Of a DNA stretch of 64,000 nt, positions 46,761 to 55,185 are shown one piece after another. The stretch's first letter is position 1, and every line of letters begins with the position of its first letter. The position numbers were made by a program, and so were the translations under genes. The stretch comes from Paenibacillus hemerocallicola (GTDB lineage: Bacteria; Bacillota; Bacilli; Paenibacillales; NBRC-103111), in NCBI RefSeq assembly GCF_006265175.1, contig NZ_VDCQ01000004.1, forward strand, positions 175,407 to 239,406, given 5' to 3'. Below the pieces are notes generated by a model. It saw only the letters and a program-made list of their open reading frames with translations. It searched no databases and had not been told where the DNA came from.

Positions 46761-46939
46761 TAGATGGAAAACCTGCAGGTAACAGCAGCCTCAATGGCCG
46801 TCGAAACCCATTTAACTGGAAAACATGCATGTATTTCTTCAACATATCGCCAAAAGAAGCCCATGCGCAAGAAATAACTGTATGTTCTCCATCTATCGGA
46901 CGAGTATCGGGTAGTCCTTCGGAAATAACTGTATGTTTT
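46761..46939. repeat. Dispersed short repeat family, four copies
   Basis: Related elements of about 25 bases lie at 46761-46785 and 46815-46840 (minus orientation) and at 46869-46894 and 46920-46939 (plus). All carry variants of GAAATAACTGTATGTTTTCC. GAAATAACTGTATGTT is identical in the last two copies. Spacing is 51-54 bases. Confidence 0.75.
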
Positions 46940-47142
46940 GAGGCTGTTGCAAAAGTCTGCAAAGAGAGGAAGCGCCGGAGACAAGAGGTGGGGGAATGTG
47001 CTCCACATCCGTTAACATCGTGTTGGTTTTAAGATTTTAGCGGTTACAACACGATTGTAAAGTCAACCGCTTCGCTTTCCGCACATTTCCCCCACCTCTT
47101 TTTGTATGACAATTCTCTTTTTTTGACTTTTTCAACAACCAG
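46940..47142. mobile_element. MITE-like element inserted in a repeat copy
   Basis: About 200 bp are bounded by imperfect terminal inverted repeats (GGCTGTTGCAAAAGTC at the left; the right end reads GGTTGTTGAAAAAGTC in reverse) and flanked by a 7-bp direct repeat ATGTTTT (46933-46939 and 47143-47149). Inner inverted repeats include AAGAGGTGGGGGAA and AGCGGTT. It has no coding capacity. Removing it and one ATGTTTT restores an intact copy of the dispersed repeat, which supports a true insertion. Confidence 0.75.
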
Positions 47143-47273
47143 ATGTTTTCCATTTCGACCTTCCCGGATTAGTTGAACTGCTGGGTATTAAACCTCAAGA
47201 GTCGAAGCTCGCTTACAAGGTAAATTCCTTGCTCCATTTGCATATTGCTTGTTAACTCCGTTTAGGTCCCGTT

Positions 47274-47399
47274 AACGCAATGTGCCGTATTACGCAACAT
47301 GCCGTTCAACGCAATATGCCGGGTAACGCAACATGCCCTACAACGCAATATGCCGTGTAACGCAACATGCCGTTCAATGCAATGTGCCGTATAACGCAA
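47274..47399. repeat. 17-bp tandem repeat array, seven copies plus a partial
   Basis: The unit AACGCAAYATGCCGTNT repeats seven times without gaps from 47274 to 47392 and ends in a partial AACGCAA. Position 8 alternates T and C between successive copies, suggesting a 34-bp higher-order unit. Confidence 0.9.
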
Positions 47400-47434
47400 A
47401 AAAAGCCCACAGGCTCACTGCAGCCTCTAGGCTT
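47397..47434 (-). terminator. Terminator of obg
   Basis: Nested stems AAGCC/GGGCTT and AGGCT/AGCCT are followed on the minus strand by seven T residues, about 30 bases past the obg stop. Confidence 0.8.
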
Positions 47435-47462
47435 CCGCAATAATCGTTTCCGGCTTCGCCGA

Positions 47463-48770
47463 TCATTCCTGCTCGACGAATTCGAACTCGAAATCGCCGA
47501 TTTGCACCATATGTCCGTCCTTCGCCCCTCGCCCGCGCAGAGCGGATTCGATCCCCGATTTGCGTATCGCTTGACCGAAGCGCAGCAGTCCGTCGTAGGA
47601 GTTCATATTCATCCGCTTGAGCATTCTCTCGATGCCGATGCATTCCACGATGAATGTGTCGTTTTCGCGGCGGATCGTAAACTCGTTGTCGTCTTCCTCT
47701 TTCTCGAACTTGTATATTTTCCGCTCCGACAAGTCCACGACTTCCTCGATAAGCGGAGTCTCGGGAATTTGCTCGAGCAGGTCCGCAGCCCGATACAAAA
47801 GCTCCTGAACTCCGTTTCGCGCCATAGCCGAAATCGGAAAAATCTCGATATCGTCGCGTCCGTCAAGCTTCAGCTTCTCTCGGAACTGCTGAAGGTGTTC
47901 CTCGGCACCCGGCATGTCCATCTTGTTGGCAGCCACGATTTGCGGACGGTCGGCCAGCTTGGCGTTATAGAGCCGCAATTCTTCGTTGATCTTCACGAAG
48001 TCTTCGTACGGATCGCGTTCTTCCGTAGCCGCCATATCGATGACGTGAACGATTAGCCGGGTCCGTTCCACATGCCGCAAAAATTCGTGGCCGAGCCCTA
48101 CGCCTTCGTGTGCGCCTTCGATCAATCCCGGCAAATCGGCCATAACGAAGCTGCGGCCCTCTCCTACATCGACCATGCCCAAATTGGGGGTAATCGTCGT
48201 AAAATGGTAAGCGCCGATTTTCGGTTGGGCTGCAGATACGACCGACAAAAGCGTCGACTTGCCCACGCTCGGAAAACCTACCAGCCCGACGTCCGCCATC
48301 ACCTTCAGCTCGAGTATGATCCAGCGCTCTTGGCCTTCCTCGCCGTTCTCCGACAAATGGGGCGCCGGATTACGCGACGTCGCGAAGCGCATATTGCCCC
48401 GTCCGCCCCGTCCGCCGCGCGCTACTACGACCTCCTGGCCTTGCCGGGTAAGATCCGCGACGATTTCCTGCGTATCGTCGTCGATTACGACCGTGCCGGG
48501 GGGAACCCGAACGATCATATCCTCCGCCTTGGCCCCGTGCATCCCCTTCGTCTTGCCTCTCTCGCCGCGTGGGGCCTTGAAATGCTTCTGATACCGGAAA
48601 TCGATCAGCGTACGAAGCCCTTCGTCCACACGAAAGATGAGGTCGCCGCCTTTGCCGCCGTCGCCGCCGGCCGGTCCGCCTTCCGGCACGTACAGCTCGC
48701 GCTTGAACGAGACGATCCCGTCGCCGCCGTCGCCGCCTTTTACGTAAATTTTCGCTTTATCCAAAAACAT
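47463..48770 (-). CDS. obg: GTPase Obg
   Basis: The 435-residue protein has the glycine-rich Obg fold ([31 protein letters not shown]), the G domain ([32 protein letters not shown]) and the C-terminal OCT domain ([15 protein letters not shown]). Obg acts in ribosome assembly, stress response and sporulation initiation. AGAGGTG lies before the ATG. It follows spo0B by 10 bases, so the two are co-transcribed as in B. subtilis. Confidence 0.98.
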   Translation of the reverse strand: MFLDKAKIYVKGGDGGDGIVSFKRELYVPEGGPAGGDGGKGGDLIFRVDEGLRTLIDFRYQKHFKAPRGERGKTKGMHGAKAEDMIVRVPPGTVVIDDDTQEIVADLTRQGQEVVVARGGRGGRGNMRFATSRNPAPHLSENGEEGQERWIILELKVMADVGLVGFPSVGKSTLLSVVSAAQPKIGAYHFTTITPNLGMVDVGEGRSFVMADLPGLIEGAHEGVGLGHEFLRHVERTRLIVHVIDMAATEERDPYEDFVKINEELRLYNAKLADRPQIVAANKMDMPGAEEHLQQFREKLKLDGRDDIEIFPISAMARNGVQELLYRAADLLEQIPETPLIEEVVDLSERKIYKFEKEEDDNEFTIRRENDTFIVECIGIERMLKRMNMNSYDGLLRFGQAIRKSGIESALRGRGAKDGHMVQIGDFEFEFVEQE

Positions 48771-48780
48771 CGGTGCACCT

Positions 48781-49398
48781 CTATCCGCCGAGCGGCATGT
48801 AAATGTCGATAACCGCTCCGTCCTCGTCGTATGTAGCTTCGCCTTCGAACCGCTGCCCTTCTCGCGACGGGCTTAACAAGCCGCCCAGCTCCCGTTCGAG
48901 ACCGGAGCCGTCATAGCTGCCGTTATATTCGAAACCGATTGCTAGAACTTGTTCACGGACGCACAATCTTAGCAGCAGCTTGCCCGGTTCCCCGTCCGCC
49001 GGCATGTCCGCATGGGAGACAATCGCCTCGATAACCGCCGTTATCGTGTCCGTCACCGTCTGGGCATCGACCGGTAACGCGGCCAGATGAAGCTCGGGGT
49101 CGAGCTCGACGTCGAGCCGGATCGAACGGCAACGAACCCGGAACGATTGCAAATAGACGATCAGGGAAGGAATTCCCAGCTTGGAAATGCCGCTTTCCCG
49201 GAACATCTTATCTTTTAATATTTCCATATAGTCGTGCATTTTATCATATTTTTTCAACTTCAAGTAGCCGTACAGCACTTGAATGTCATTCATCCAGTCG
49301 TGCCGGAGATGATTGATCGTCTGCATGAACAGCTCTTCCTGTTCGCCGTGTAGCCCGTCCACTTGATCCGATTCGTATCGTCTGGCATTTGGTTTCAT
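48781..49398 (-). CDS. spo0B: Spo0B-like sporulation phosphotransferase
   Basis: The 205-residue protein begins with a helical hairpin carrying the Spo0B/histidine-kinase-like motif [20 protein letters not shown] (phospho-acceptor H33), followed by a degenerate ATPase-like domain ([20 protein letters not shown]) that lacks clear nucleotide-binding N and G boxes. Spo0B relays phosphate from Spo0F to Spo0A. Location between rpmA and obg matches B. subtilis and supports the call, although the family diverges quickly and a kinase-like role cannot be excluded. Confidence 0.85.
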   Translation of the reverse strand: MKPNARRYESDQVDGLHGEQEELFMQTINHLRHDWMNDIQVLYGYLKLKKYDKMHDYMEILKDKMFRESGISKLGIPSLIVYLQSFRVRCRSIRLDVELDPELHLAALPVDAQTVTDTITAVIEAIVSHADMPADGEPGKLLLRLCVREQVLAIGFEYNGSYDGSGLERELGGLLSPSREGQRFEGEATYDEDGAVIDIYMPLGG

Positions 49399-49449
49399 TC
49401 CATTTCCCCGTTCACGTCAACATACCCACAGTATAGCATGGCGGTTCAA

Positions 49450-49482
49450 AAATAAAAACCCCCGGTCCCGTTCGACCGGAGG
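49450..49482 (-). terminator. Terminator of the rplU-prp-rpmA operon
   Basis: CC.CCGGTC pairs with GACCGG.GG and is followed on the minus strand by TTTTTATTTTT, separating rpmA from spo0B-obg. Confidence 0.88.
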
Positions 49483-49489
49483 CTTGCGA

Positions 49490-49804
49490 TCATACGATTT
49501 CCGATGCTGCTGCAACCGGAGCGCTCTCTACAGGGTAGACGCTCACTTTCTTGCGGTCGCGTCCCCAGCGCTCGAACTTCACGACGCCTTCGATTTTCGC
49601 GAAGAGCGTGTCGTCCGTTCCGCGGCCTACGTTCTCGCCCGGATGGATTTTCGTTCCGCGTTGGCGAACAAGAATGCTGCCGGCCGTTACTGTCTGGCCA
49701 TCTGCGCGTTTCGCGCCAAGACGCTTCGCCATACTGTCGCGTCCGTTTTTCGTGGAGCCTACGCCTTTTTTCGATGCGAACAACTGAAGATTCAGTTTTA
49801 ACAT
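49490..49804 (-). CDS. rpmA: 50S ribosomal protein L27 with cleavable N-terminus
   Basis: The 104-residue protein is L27 ([49 protein letters not shown]). It carries the Firmicute N-terminal extension [10 protein letters not shown] before SKKG, which Prp removes before incorporation. The ATG at 49804 follows GGAGGTTG; the frame also opens at 49813. L27 sits at the peptidyl-transferase centre. It is co-transcribed with prp, the gene for its protease. Confidence 0.98.
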   Translation of the reverse strand: MLKLNLQLFASKKGVGSTKNGRDSMAKRLGAKRADGQTVTAGSILVRQRGTKIHPGENVGRGTDDTLFAKIEGVVKFERWGRDRKKVSVYPVESAPVAAASEIV

Positions 49805-49825
49805 GGGAGTCAACCTCCTTCTTCG

Positions 49826-50155
49826 TCAAGTTTGTCGTAATGCGATATATTTGCCGTACGCGTCCTCGATCGTCTCGATCATGACGATCATCGATTCGAG
49901 GAGCAGCTGAATTTGAACGGATTTGCTTTCGTCCTTCTCCTCGGGGATCCGGACCTTCAACAACCCTTCGCGCATTTCGTTCGGAAGCGGTACGCCCGTC
50001 AATTTCTCGACGGCATTTACCGTGCCGACCGTTACGGCGGATACCCCGGCACATACGATATCGTGCCCCGGCTTGCCGTAAAAAGCGTGACCGGTTACCG
50101 TAAAAGCTTCAATCGTCCCTCGTTCGCGGTTGCGTTCGATGTTCACCCGGATCAT
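49826..50155 (-). CDS. prp: Ribosomal-processing cysteine protease Prp
   Basis: The 109-residue enzyme has the catalytic pair of the Prp (YsxB) family: histidine in VTGHAFYG (H23) and cysteine in DIVCAGVSA (C35). It removes the N-terminal extension of L27, whose target sequence LQLFA-S is present in the next gene. It lies between rplU and rpmA, the conserved Firmicute order. Confidence 0.96.
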   Translation of the reverse strand: MIRVNIERNRERGTIEAFTVTGHAFYGKPGHDIVCAGVSAVTVGTVNAVEKLTGVPLPNEMREGLLKVRIPEEKDESKSVQIQLLLESMIVMIETIEDAYGKYIALRQT

Positions 50156-50168
50156 GCTCGGACACCCT

Positions 50169-50480
50169 TTACGCTTGGATGCTGTCGATGACCACTTTGG
50201 TGTACGGTTGACGATGGCCTTGCTTGCGGCGATAGTTTTTCTTCGCTTTATACTTGAACACGATGATCTTCTCGCCTTTGCCGTGCTTCTCCACTTTACC
50301 GGAAACGGATGCTCCGGATACGAGCGGCGTACCGGCTACCAAGCCGTCTTCCTTCGATACGACCAATACTTTGTCGAACGTTACGACTTCGCCTTCGCTT
50401 GCTTCCAGCTTCTCGACGAAGATGGAGTCTCCGGCTTTCACTTTGTATTGCTTGCCGCCTGTTTCAATAATTGCGTACAT
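50169..50480 (-). CDS. rplU: 50S ribosomal protein L21
   Basis: The 103-residue protein matches L21 from [18 protein letters not shown] to [21 protein letters not shown]. It binds 23S rRNA early in assembly. GAGGAGGTG precedes the ATG. A roughly 130-base leader and a sigma-A promoter lie upstream, just beyond the end of rng. It begins the rplU-prp-rpmA operon. Confidence 0.98.
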   Translation of the reverse strand: MYAIIETGGKQYKVKAGDSIFVEKLEASEGEVVTFDKVLVVSKEDGLVAGTPLVSGASVSGKVEKHGKGEKIIVFKYKAKKNYRRKQGHRQPYTKVVIDSIQA

Positions 50481-50612
50481 AGTTTGCGCACCTCCTCATG
50501 TCTTAAGACTCGCCTTGTCCAGGTGGCGCGGCCGTCCGATGCATCGGCGACCGAATCGCGCTTGGGAACATACCCGACTCGTGCGGTTACAGCATGTGCA
50601 CATGCGCACATA
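50481..50612 (-). ncRNA. Putative ribosomal protein L21 leader
   Basis: The 5' untranslated region of rplU is about 130 bases. It starts near TACTATGGTATGTGCGCATG and contains nested palindromes (GCGCATGTGCACATGC; CGATGCATCGG). Size and place fit the Firmicute L21 leader that autoregulates this operon. No covariance model was run. Confidence 0.6.
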
Positions 50613-50619
50613 CCATAGT

Positions 50620-50649
50620 ATTCTACCACAGCCCATAAGGCTAAATCAA
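50620..50649 (-). promoter_or_regulatory. Promoter of rplU-prp-rpmA
   Basis: On the minus strand TTGATT and TAGAAT are separated by 18 bases, directly after the rng stop codon. Confidence 0.65.
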
Positions 50650-50678
50650 CAAAAGAATGCATGAATTTCATCAGAACT

Positions 50679-51938
50679 TCATCTCCGCCGGTTAGGGAAC
50701 GAACGCTCGACCGGAACTTTGCCTGTGCCGCCGCATACGTTGCATACCGCGAACATCGAGTCGTCCAAGCTTTCCCGGGCTTTTTTGCGGGTAATCTCCA
50801 TTAGCCCGAGCTTCGTCCATCCCACGGCGAACGTCTTGGTCCGGTCTTTGCGGAACGCCTCCTCGAGTCTGGCGGCCACCTCGGCGCGGTGCTTGTCCGA
50901 CGTCATGTCGATGAAATCGACCAATACGATTCCCCCGATGTCGCGGAGCCGGAGCAAACGAGCGATTTCGTCCGCAGCCTCGGCATTTGTCGTGAAGACG
51001 GTCGCTTCCGGGTCGTCCGTGCCGGTAAATTTGCCGGTGTTCACGTCGATGACCGTCAACGCTTCCGTCCGATCGAGCACCAGATATCCGCCGCTCTTCA
51101 GCCATACTTTCCGCTTCATCGCCTTATCGAGCTGCTCGCGTACCCGGTAAGCGACCTGCACATGCTCGCGTCCCCGGTAGATGTGAATGCGTCCGGCAAG
51201 CTCCTCGGACATTTCCCGCACTCGGTTCACCAGCACCTCTCCGCGTACCGGATCGTCGATAATAAGCTCGTCCACACGATCGGTAAAGGCGTCGCGGACG
51301 ACCCGATCCAGCACTCCCGGCTCGCGGTACAGCAGAACGGGAGCTCCGGACTTCTCTGCCCTCCGCAAAACATTGTTCCAATCGCTGCGCATGACGTTGA
51401 AATCGCGCTCCAACGCTTCCAGCGTCTCGTTTTCCGCCACCGTTCGTATAATGAGTCCTTCGCCGGGCTTCCGTATTTTCTCGGCAATGTCCTTCAGCCT
51501 CGACCGCTCCTGCTCCGAGCCGATTTTACGCGATACTCCCACATAATCGGCGTTCGGCATGAACACGATCCAACGGCCGGGAAGCGAGAAATGGGTCGTA
51601 ATTCTCGCACCTTTCGAGCCGAACGGCTCTTTGGTCACTTGCACCAGAAGCTCCTGCCCCGGACGCACGAGATCGGAAATGGAAGGCTTGACGGACGGTA
51701 TTTTTTCCAAATGAGCCGGTAGCAAATCATCGACGTACAGAAAAGCGTTTTTTTCCAGCCCGATATCGACAAAAGCGGCCTGCATGCCCGGCAGCACATT
51801 GACCACCTTACCGTTGTATACGCTGCCGACCAGCTGCTTCTCCGCCGGCCGCTCCGCATAAAACTCGGTCAGTACCCGGTCCTCCAAAAGCGCCACCTGA
51901 GTAAGCGAGTCCCGGCAATGAACGATAATCTGTTTCAA
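50679..51938 (-). CDS. rng: Ribonuclease E/G family protein
   Basis: The 419-residue enzyme has the S1-like N-terminal part (GSVYNGKVVNVLPGMQAAFVDIG), the RNase H-like and DNase-I-like core with catalytic aspartates in LTVIDVNTGKF and VLVDFIDM, and the zinc-link motif CNVCGGTGKV at the C-terminus. It cleaves AU-rich single-stranded RNA and matures rRNA. The length matches RNase G rather than RNase E, as it lacks the degradosome tail. The start is a TTG at 51938 behind GTGAGG. Confidence 0.95.
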   Translation of the reverse strand: MKQIIVHCRDSLTQVALLEDRVLTEFYAERPAEKQLVGSVYNGKVVNVLPGMQAAFVDIGLEKNAFLYVDDLLPAHLEKIPSVKPSISDLVRPGQELLVQVTKEPFGSKGARITTHFSLPGRWIVFMPNADYVGVSRKIGSEQERSRLKDIAEKIRKPGEGLIIRTVAENETLEALERDFNVMRSDWNNVLRRAEKSGAPVLLYREPGVLDRVVRDAFTDRVDELIIDDPVRGEVLVNRVREMSEELAGRIHIYRGREHVQVAYRVREQLDKAMKRKVWLKSGGYLVLDRTEALTVIDVNTGKFTGTDDPEATVFTTNAEAADEIARLLRLRDIGGIVLVDFIDMTSDKHRAEVAARLEEAFRKDRTKTFAVGWTKLGLMEITRKKARESLDDSMFAVCNVCGGTGKVPVERSFPNRRR

Positions 51939-51969
51939 ATAAACCTCACCACCTCACCATGTAACCCTT

Positions 51970-52851
51970 CTATTCTAACACGAAAACGTCGGAAACGGCA
52001 CTTCCCGGCCGGTTTAACTGAAAATATGCGTATAAAAGCTTTTGTTCCGGCAAAACAGCTTGAATCCGTCCCCCATCGTTCAAAATGTAGACGAGATGGT
52101 ATTTGTCCCTCATGAACAGACGGACGACCTCGGCGATTTTACGGTGGCGGTATATGACAATCGGTTGGGCCAGAGTGCCCCTATCGATTAGACGCTCCAT
52201 GACAGGCTCCCGGTTCATTAAAAATCGCATGAATTGGAAGCCGACGTTCCGGTAAGAGTACCAATTCGAGTAGACGAGGAACAACGCGATGACGAGCAGG
52301 TTCAGATGGATGCCGCTGGAACGGATCCCGAGCAGAGCGGCTGCGGCCAGCACGGCGGCCAGCAGCAGACTGACCAGACTGCACAAGAGAAGCGTCCGAT
52401 AATAAGGAAGCCACCGGCTCATAAGCGCTTGCATGACCTTGCCGCCATCCAGCGGAAGTACCGGCAGCAAATTGAACAGCCCGATCATCATATTGGCGGT
52501 CATAAAATAGTCGCACCAGCCCGAATCCCATATGCCCAATCGGCTCATGACGACCGCGAACAACGCCATCCAGGCGTTCTGCAGCGGCCCGGCAAGCGCC
52601 ACGGCAGCTTCCTGAAACGCGCTGGAGCGCCCCCTGTCTTCCGTCTCGGCCACTCCGCCGAACGGTAGCAGTTCCACGCGGATGACGTTCCAGCCGAAGC
52701 TTTTGGCCGCGGCGACATGTCCGAGCTCATGGATCAGTACGATTACGAACAAAGTCAGCAGCTCGACGAAAAAGCCGGTCGCGACCGAGACAAGCATCAT
52801 GAGCGAGAACAAAGGATGCAGACGGAATACGATACCTCGCAGTTTAATCAA
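51970..52851 (-). CDS. spoIVFB: Intramembrane site-2 metalloprotease SpoIVFB
   Basis: The 293-residue membrane protein has the zinc motif HELGH (H41, E42, H45), the third ligand region LLPVLPLDGGKVMQ and a C-terminal CBS-like domain (REPVMERLIDRGTLAQPIVIYR). SpoIVFB releases sigma-K from its pro-form in the mother cell. The start is a TTG at 52851 inside the end of spoIVFA, an 8-base overlap that implies translational coupling. Regulators bofC and spoIVFA are also in this window. Confidence 0.93.
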   Translation of the reverse strand: MIKLRGIVFRLHPLFSLMMLVSVATGFFVELLTLFVIVLIHELGHVAAAKSFGWNVIRVELLPFGGVAETEDRGRSSAFQEAAVALAGPLQNAWMALFAVVMSRLGIWDSGWCDYFMTANMMIGLFNLLPVLPLDGGKVMQALMSRWLPYYRTLLLCSLVSLLLAAVLAAAALLGIRSSGIHLNLLVIALFLVYSNWYSYRNVGFQFMRFLMNREPVMERLIDRGTLAQPIVIYRHRKIAEVVRLFMRDKYHLVYILNDGGRIQAVLPEQKLLYAYFQLNRPGSAVSDVFVLE

Positions 52852-53803
52852 AGGAGACCACTTCTGCAGGATTGACGTATTGATTTTCCTTTTTGACCGC
52901 TACATACAGCTTGCCCGCTCCGCCTGCGGCGTCCGTCGTCACGCTTCCGATCGTCTCCCCTCCTTTGACCCAATCGTGGGTTTTCAAGGTCGTTCCTTGC
53001 AGCCAGCCGTAGGTGGACTGCAGACCGCCCGCGTGCTGGATGACGACGACCGTAGCCTTATCCGTGCCCGTGCTTACCGAAACGACTCTGCCCGTATCGA
53101 GAGCGGCAACCGAAGCTTCGGGTTCCGTCCGAAGCGTAACGCCAAGCTCGCCGTCGGCAGCCGTGCCGACGATTTTGCCATGGACGGGAGTATACAGCCG
53201 CTGTACGGAAGGCGAGCTTGCCTTCTGCGCTTCCGGGTCCGACTTGGCCCGGAGCGCCGGAAGAAAAGCGGGCAAGCCGCCGAACTCGCGCTCGTACCAG
53301 GCTGCAGCCGCCGAGAAATCGTAATCTTCCGTCAGTGCGGAGCTCACCCATTGCCGTCCCCGGTCGGCGAGCGGATGATCGATGCGGAACATGCCCCATA
53401 TTCCGCCGAACAGCACGGCGCTTATTCCGAGCTTGATCCAAATTTGGCGTACCGTCGGCGGCTTCAGCCCGCCTCTATTTGTCCAATCGTCGGGAGACGG
53501 TCCGACTGCCCGTTCCATTGACGTCCAACGATCCCTTTCTTGGCGCTTCCATACATATTCGGGATCCTCGCGGCCATAGTCCGTGCGCATCGGCTCCTCT
53601 TCGCGGATGCCGCGCTCCGCATATCCGGATCCGGCATCCGGCGAGCCGGGCGGCCTTCCATAGCTTGTCTGCGCTTGTCCATGGAGACGGCCCGATACGC
53701 TGTCGGCCCGTCCGGACTCGTTCCGGTACTCTATTTGCTCCGATGCGATTATTTGTTTCATGCGATCCATGCGTCGCTGACGGACGTTCGATTTCACTTC
53801 CAT
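52844..53803 (-). CDS. spoIVFA: SpoIVFA, membrane regulator of SpoIVFB with degenerate M23 domain
   Basis: The 319-residue protein has a long charged N-terminus (to about residue 120), one transmembrane helix (IWIKLGISAVLFGGIWGMF), a linker, and a C-terminal LytM/M23-like domain (PVHGKIVG, AALDTGRVVSVSTG, VIQHAGGLQSTYGWL). The usual HxH metal motif is replaced by GKLYVAV, so it is catalytically dead, as in SpoIVFA. It anchors SpoIVFB and is the target of SpoIVB. GAGGGGGA precedes the ATG. Confidence 0.92.
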   Translation of the reverse strand: MEVKSNVRQRRMDRMKQIIASEQIEYRNESGRADSVSGRLHGQAQTSYGRPPGSPDAGSGYAERGIREEEPMRTDYGREDPEYVWKRQERDRWTSMERAVGPSPDDWTNRGGLKPPTVRQIWIKLGISAVLFGGIWGMFRIDHPLADRGRQWVSSALTEDYDFSAAAAWYEREFGGLPAFLPALRAKSDPEAQKASSPSVQRLYTPVHGKIVGTAADGELGVTLRTEPEASVAALDTGRVVSVSTGTDKATVVVIQHAGGLQSTYGWLQGTTLKTHDWVKGGETIGSVTTDAAGGAGKLYVAVKKENQYVNPAEVVSFD

Positions 53804-53937
53804 ATGCGGTTCCCCCTCATTCGCCTCGCCCCGCTCGGAGGATGCAGACAGGCTTCTCCCTACATCCTATGAGCCCCCGGCGGGAGGTAGAACACAGCCG
53901 CAGACTCATCCTCGTTGGCAGCGCGCGGTCCATGACG

Positions 53938-53966
53938 ACAAAAAAACGTTCCTGCCAAGGAACGTT
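53938..53966 (-). terminator. Terminator of rodA
   Basis: AACGTTCCT pairs perfectly with AGGAACGTT over a 4-base loop and is followed on the minus strand by T residues. It ends the minC-minD-rodA transcript before spoIVFA. Confidence 0.92.
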
Positions 53967-54023
53967 CCGCGTGCTCATCTGACTATTTGATTCTCATGCC
54001 GGACGGGACTGCTCGCAAGGCCG

Positions 54024-55178
54024 TCAATACAACGATTTCTGCTCCTGGTGCACGTGAATGCTCAAGACGATCCCGATGGCCATCATGTTGATCAGAACGG
54101 AAGACCCGCCGTAGCTGACGAACGGCAGCGTAATGCCCGTCAGCGGCATAATACCGATCATCATCCCGATATTTTCGAACACCTGGAATACGTACATCGA
54201 GACGATCCCGATAATGATAAAAGCGCCCGTTCGGTTCTGGCTCTGTATGGAAATGTAAATCATCCGGTAAATGAGCAGAAAATATAAAAGCAGCAGCACC
54301 GATGCCCCGACGAAGCCGAACTCCTCGCCGATCACGACGAAGATCGAGTCCGAATACGGCAGCGGAATAAAGCCCTTTTGAATCGAATCCCCGCTCAAGA
54401 AGCCTTCCCCGGTCAATCCGCCTGAGCCGATCGCCCTCATGGAATTATGAACCTGGTATTTGGCGTCCGCCGAGGCGGCGTCCGGATCCACGAACGTATG
54501 GATGCGGTTGATCCGGTGCACCCATTCCCCTTTGTCGTTCTCCTTCAAATATTGCACGACCGGGTCATAGTAGATCTGGAACAAATAAAAGAACAAAGCG
54601 ATAAAGCCGGCAATGAGCGCACTGCCGATCAGCACATGCGTATACTTGATATTGCCGATCCAATACAGAACGATAAGAATAACCAGAAAAATGATCGCAT
54701 TGCCCAAGTCCGGCTGAATCACGATAAGACCGACCGGCAGCGCAACCATCAGTCCGATCGGGACGACTTCCTGCCAAAACCGGAGCGGCTCTCCTCCCCG
54801 GCGGTTCATAAAAGCGGCAATCGCGATAATCGTCAGCAGCTTTACCAATTCCGCAGGCTGAAAATTGAAGCCGAACGGCAGGATAAACCAGCTCTTGGCG
54901 GAGTTTTTTTCCACGCCGAACAAATAAACCGCCACGAGCATCAATATTCCGATGGCATATAAATACCAGGAGCCTTTGACGAGCAGCCGGTAATCGAACA
55001 GCATCGCGCCGAACAAGACGACAAAGCCTATCCCGTAATTGATGACGTTTCTTACATCCGTCCCTTGAAAAAACGGGTCGTTTGCCGTGGCGCTATGTAC
55101 GACAATCGTGCTGATCCCCATGAACAGCACCATCAAGATGACGATCGACCAATCCGTTTTCTTCAGTTTGTCCAGCAA
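54024..55178 (-). CDS. rodA: SEDS peptidoglycan glycosyltransferase RodA/FtsW
   Basis: The 384-residue protein has about ten membrane segments and SEDS motifs FNFQPAELVKLLTI, VIQPDLGNAIIFL and the C-terminal MPLTGITLPFVSYGGSS. It polymerises lipid II in cell elongation. It lies between minD and spoIVFA, which differs from B. subtilis but suits the adjoining mre genes. The start is a TTG at 55178; its binding site overlaps the minD stop. Confidence 0.93.
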   Translation of the reverse strand: MLDKLKKTDWSIVILMVLFMGISTIVVHSATANDPFFQGTDVRNVINYGIGFVVLFGAMLFDYRLLVKGSWYLYAIGILMLVAVYLFGVEKNSAKSWFILPFGFNFQPAELVKLLTIIAIAAFMNRRGGEPLRFWQEVVPIGLMVALPVGLIVIQPDLGNAIIFLVILIVLYWIGNIKYTHVLIGSALIAGFIALFFYLFQIYYDPVVQYLKENDKGEWVHRINRIHTFVDPDAASADAKYQVHNSMRAIGSGGLTGEGFLSGDSIQKGFIPLPYSDSIFVVIGEEFGFVGASVLLLLYFLLIYRMIYISIQSQNRTGAFIIIGIVSMYVFQVFENIGMMIGIMPLTGITLPFVSYGGSSVLINMMAIGIVLSIHVHQEQKSLY

Positions 55179-55185
55179 CTTCGTA

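Noticed and set aside
46579..47008. Two overlapping minus-strand ORFs of about 126 codons upstream of murE
   Set aside because: They cross the dispersed repeats and the MITE-like element, lack ribosome binding sites, and show no domain.
47274..47399. Possible CRISPR array
   Set aside because: The units are contiguous 17-bp repeats with no unique spacers, and no cas genes are present.
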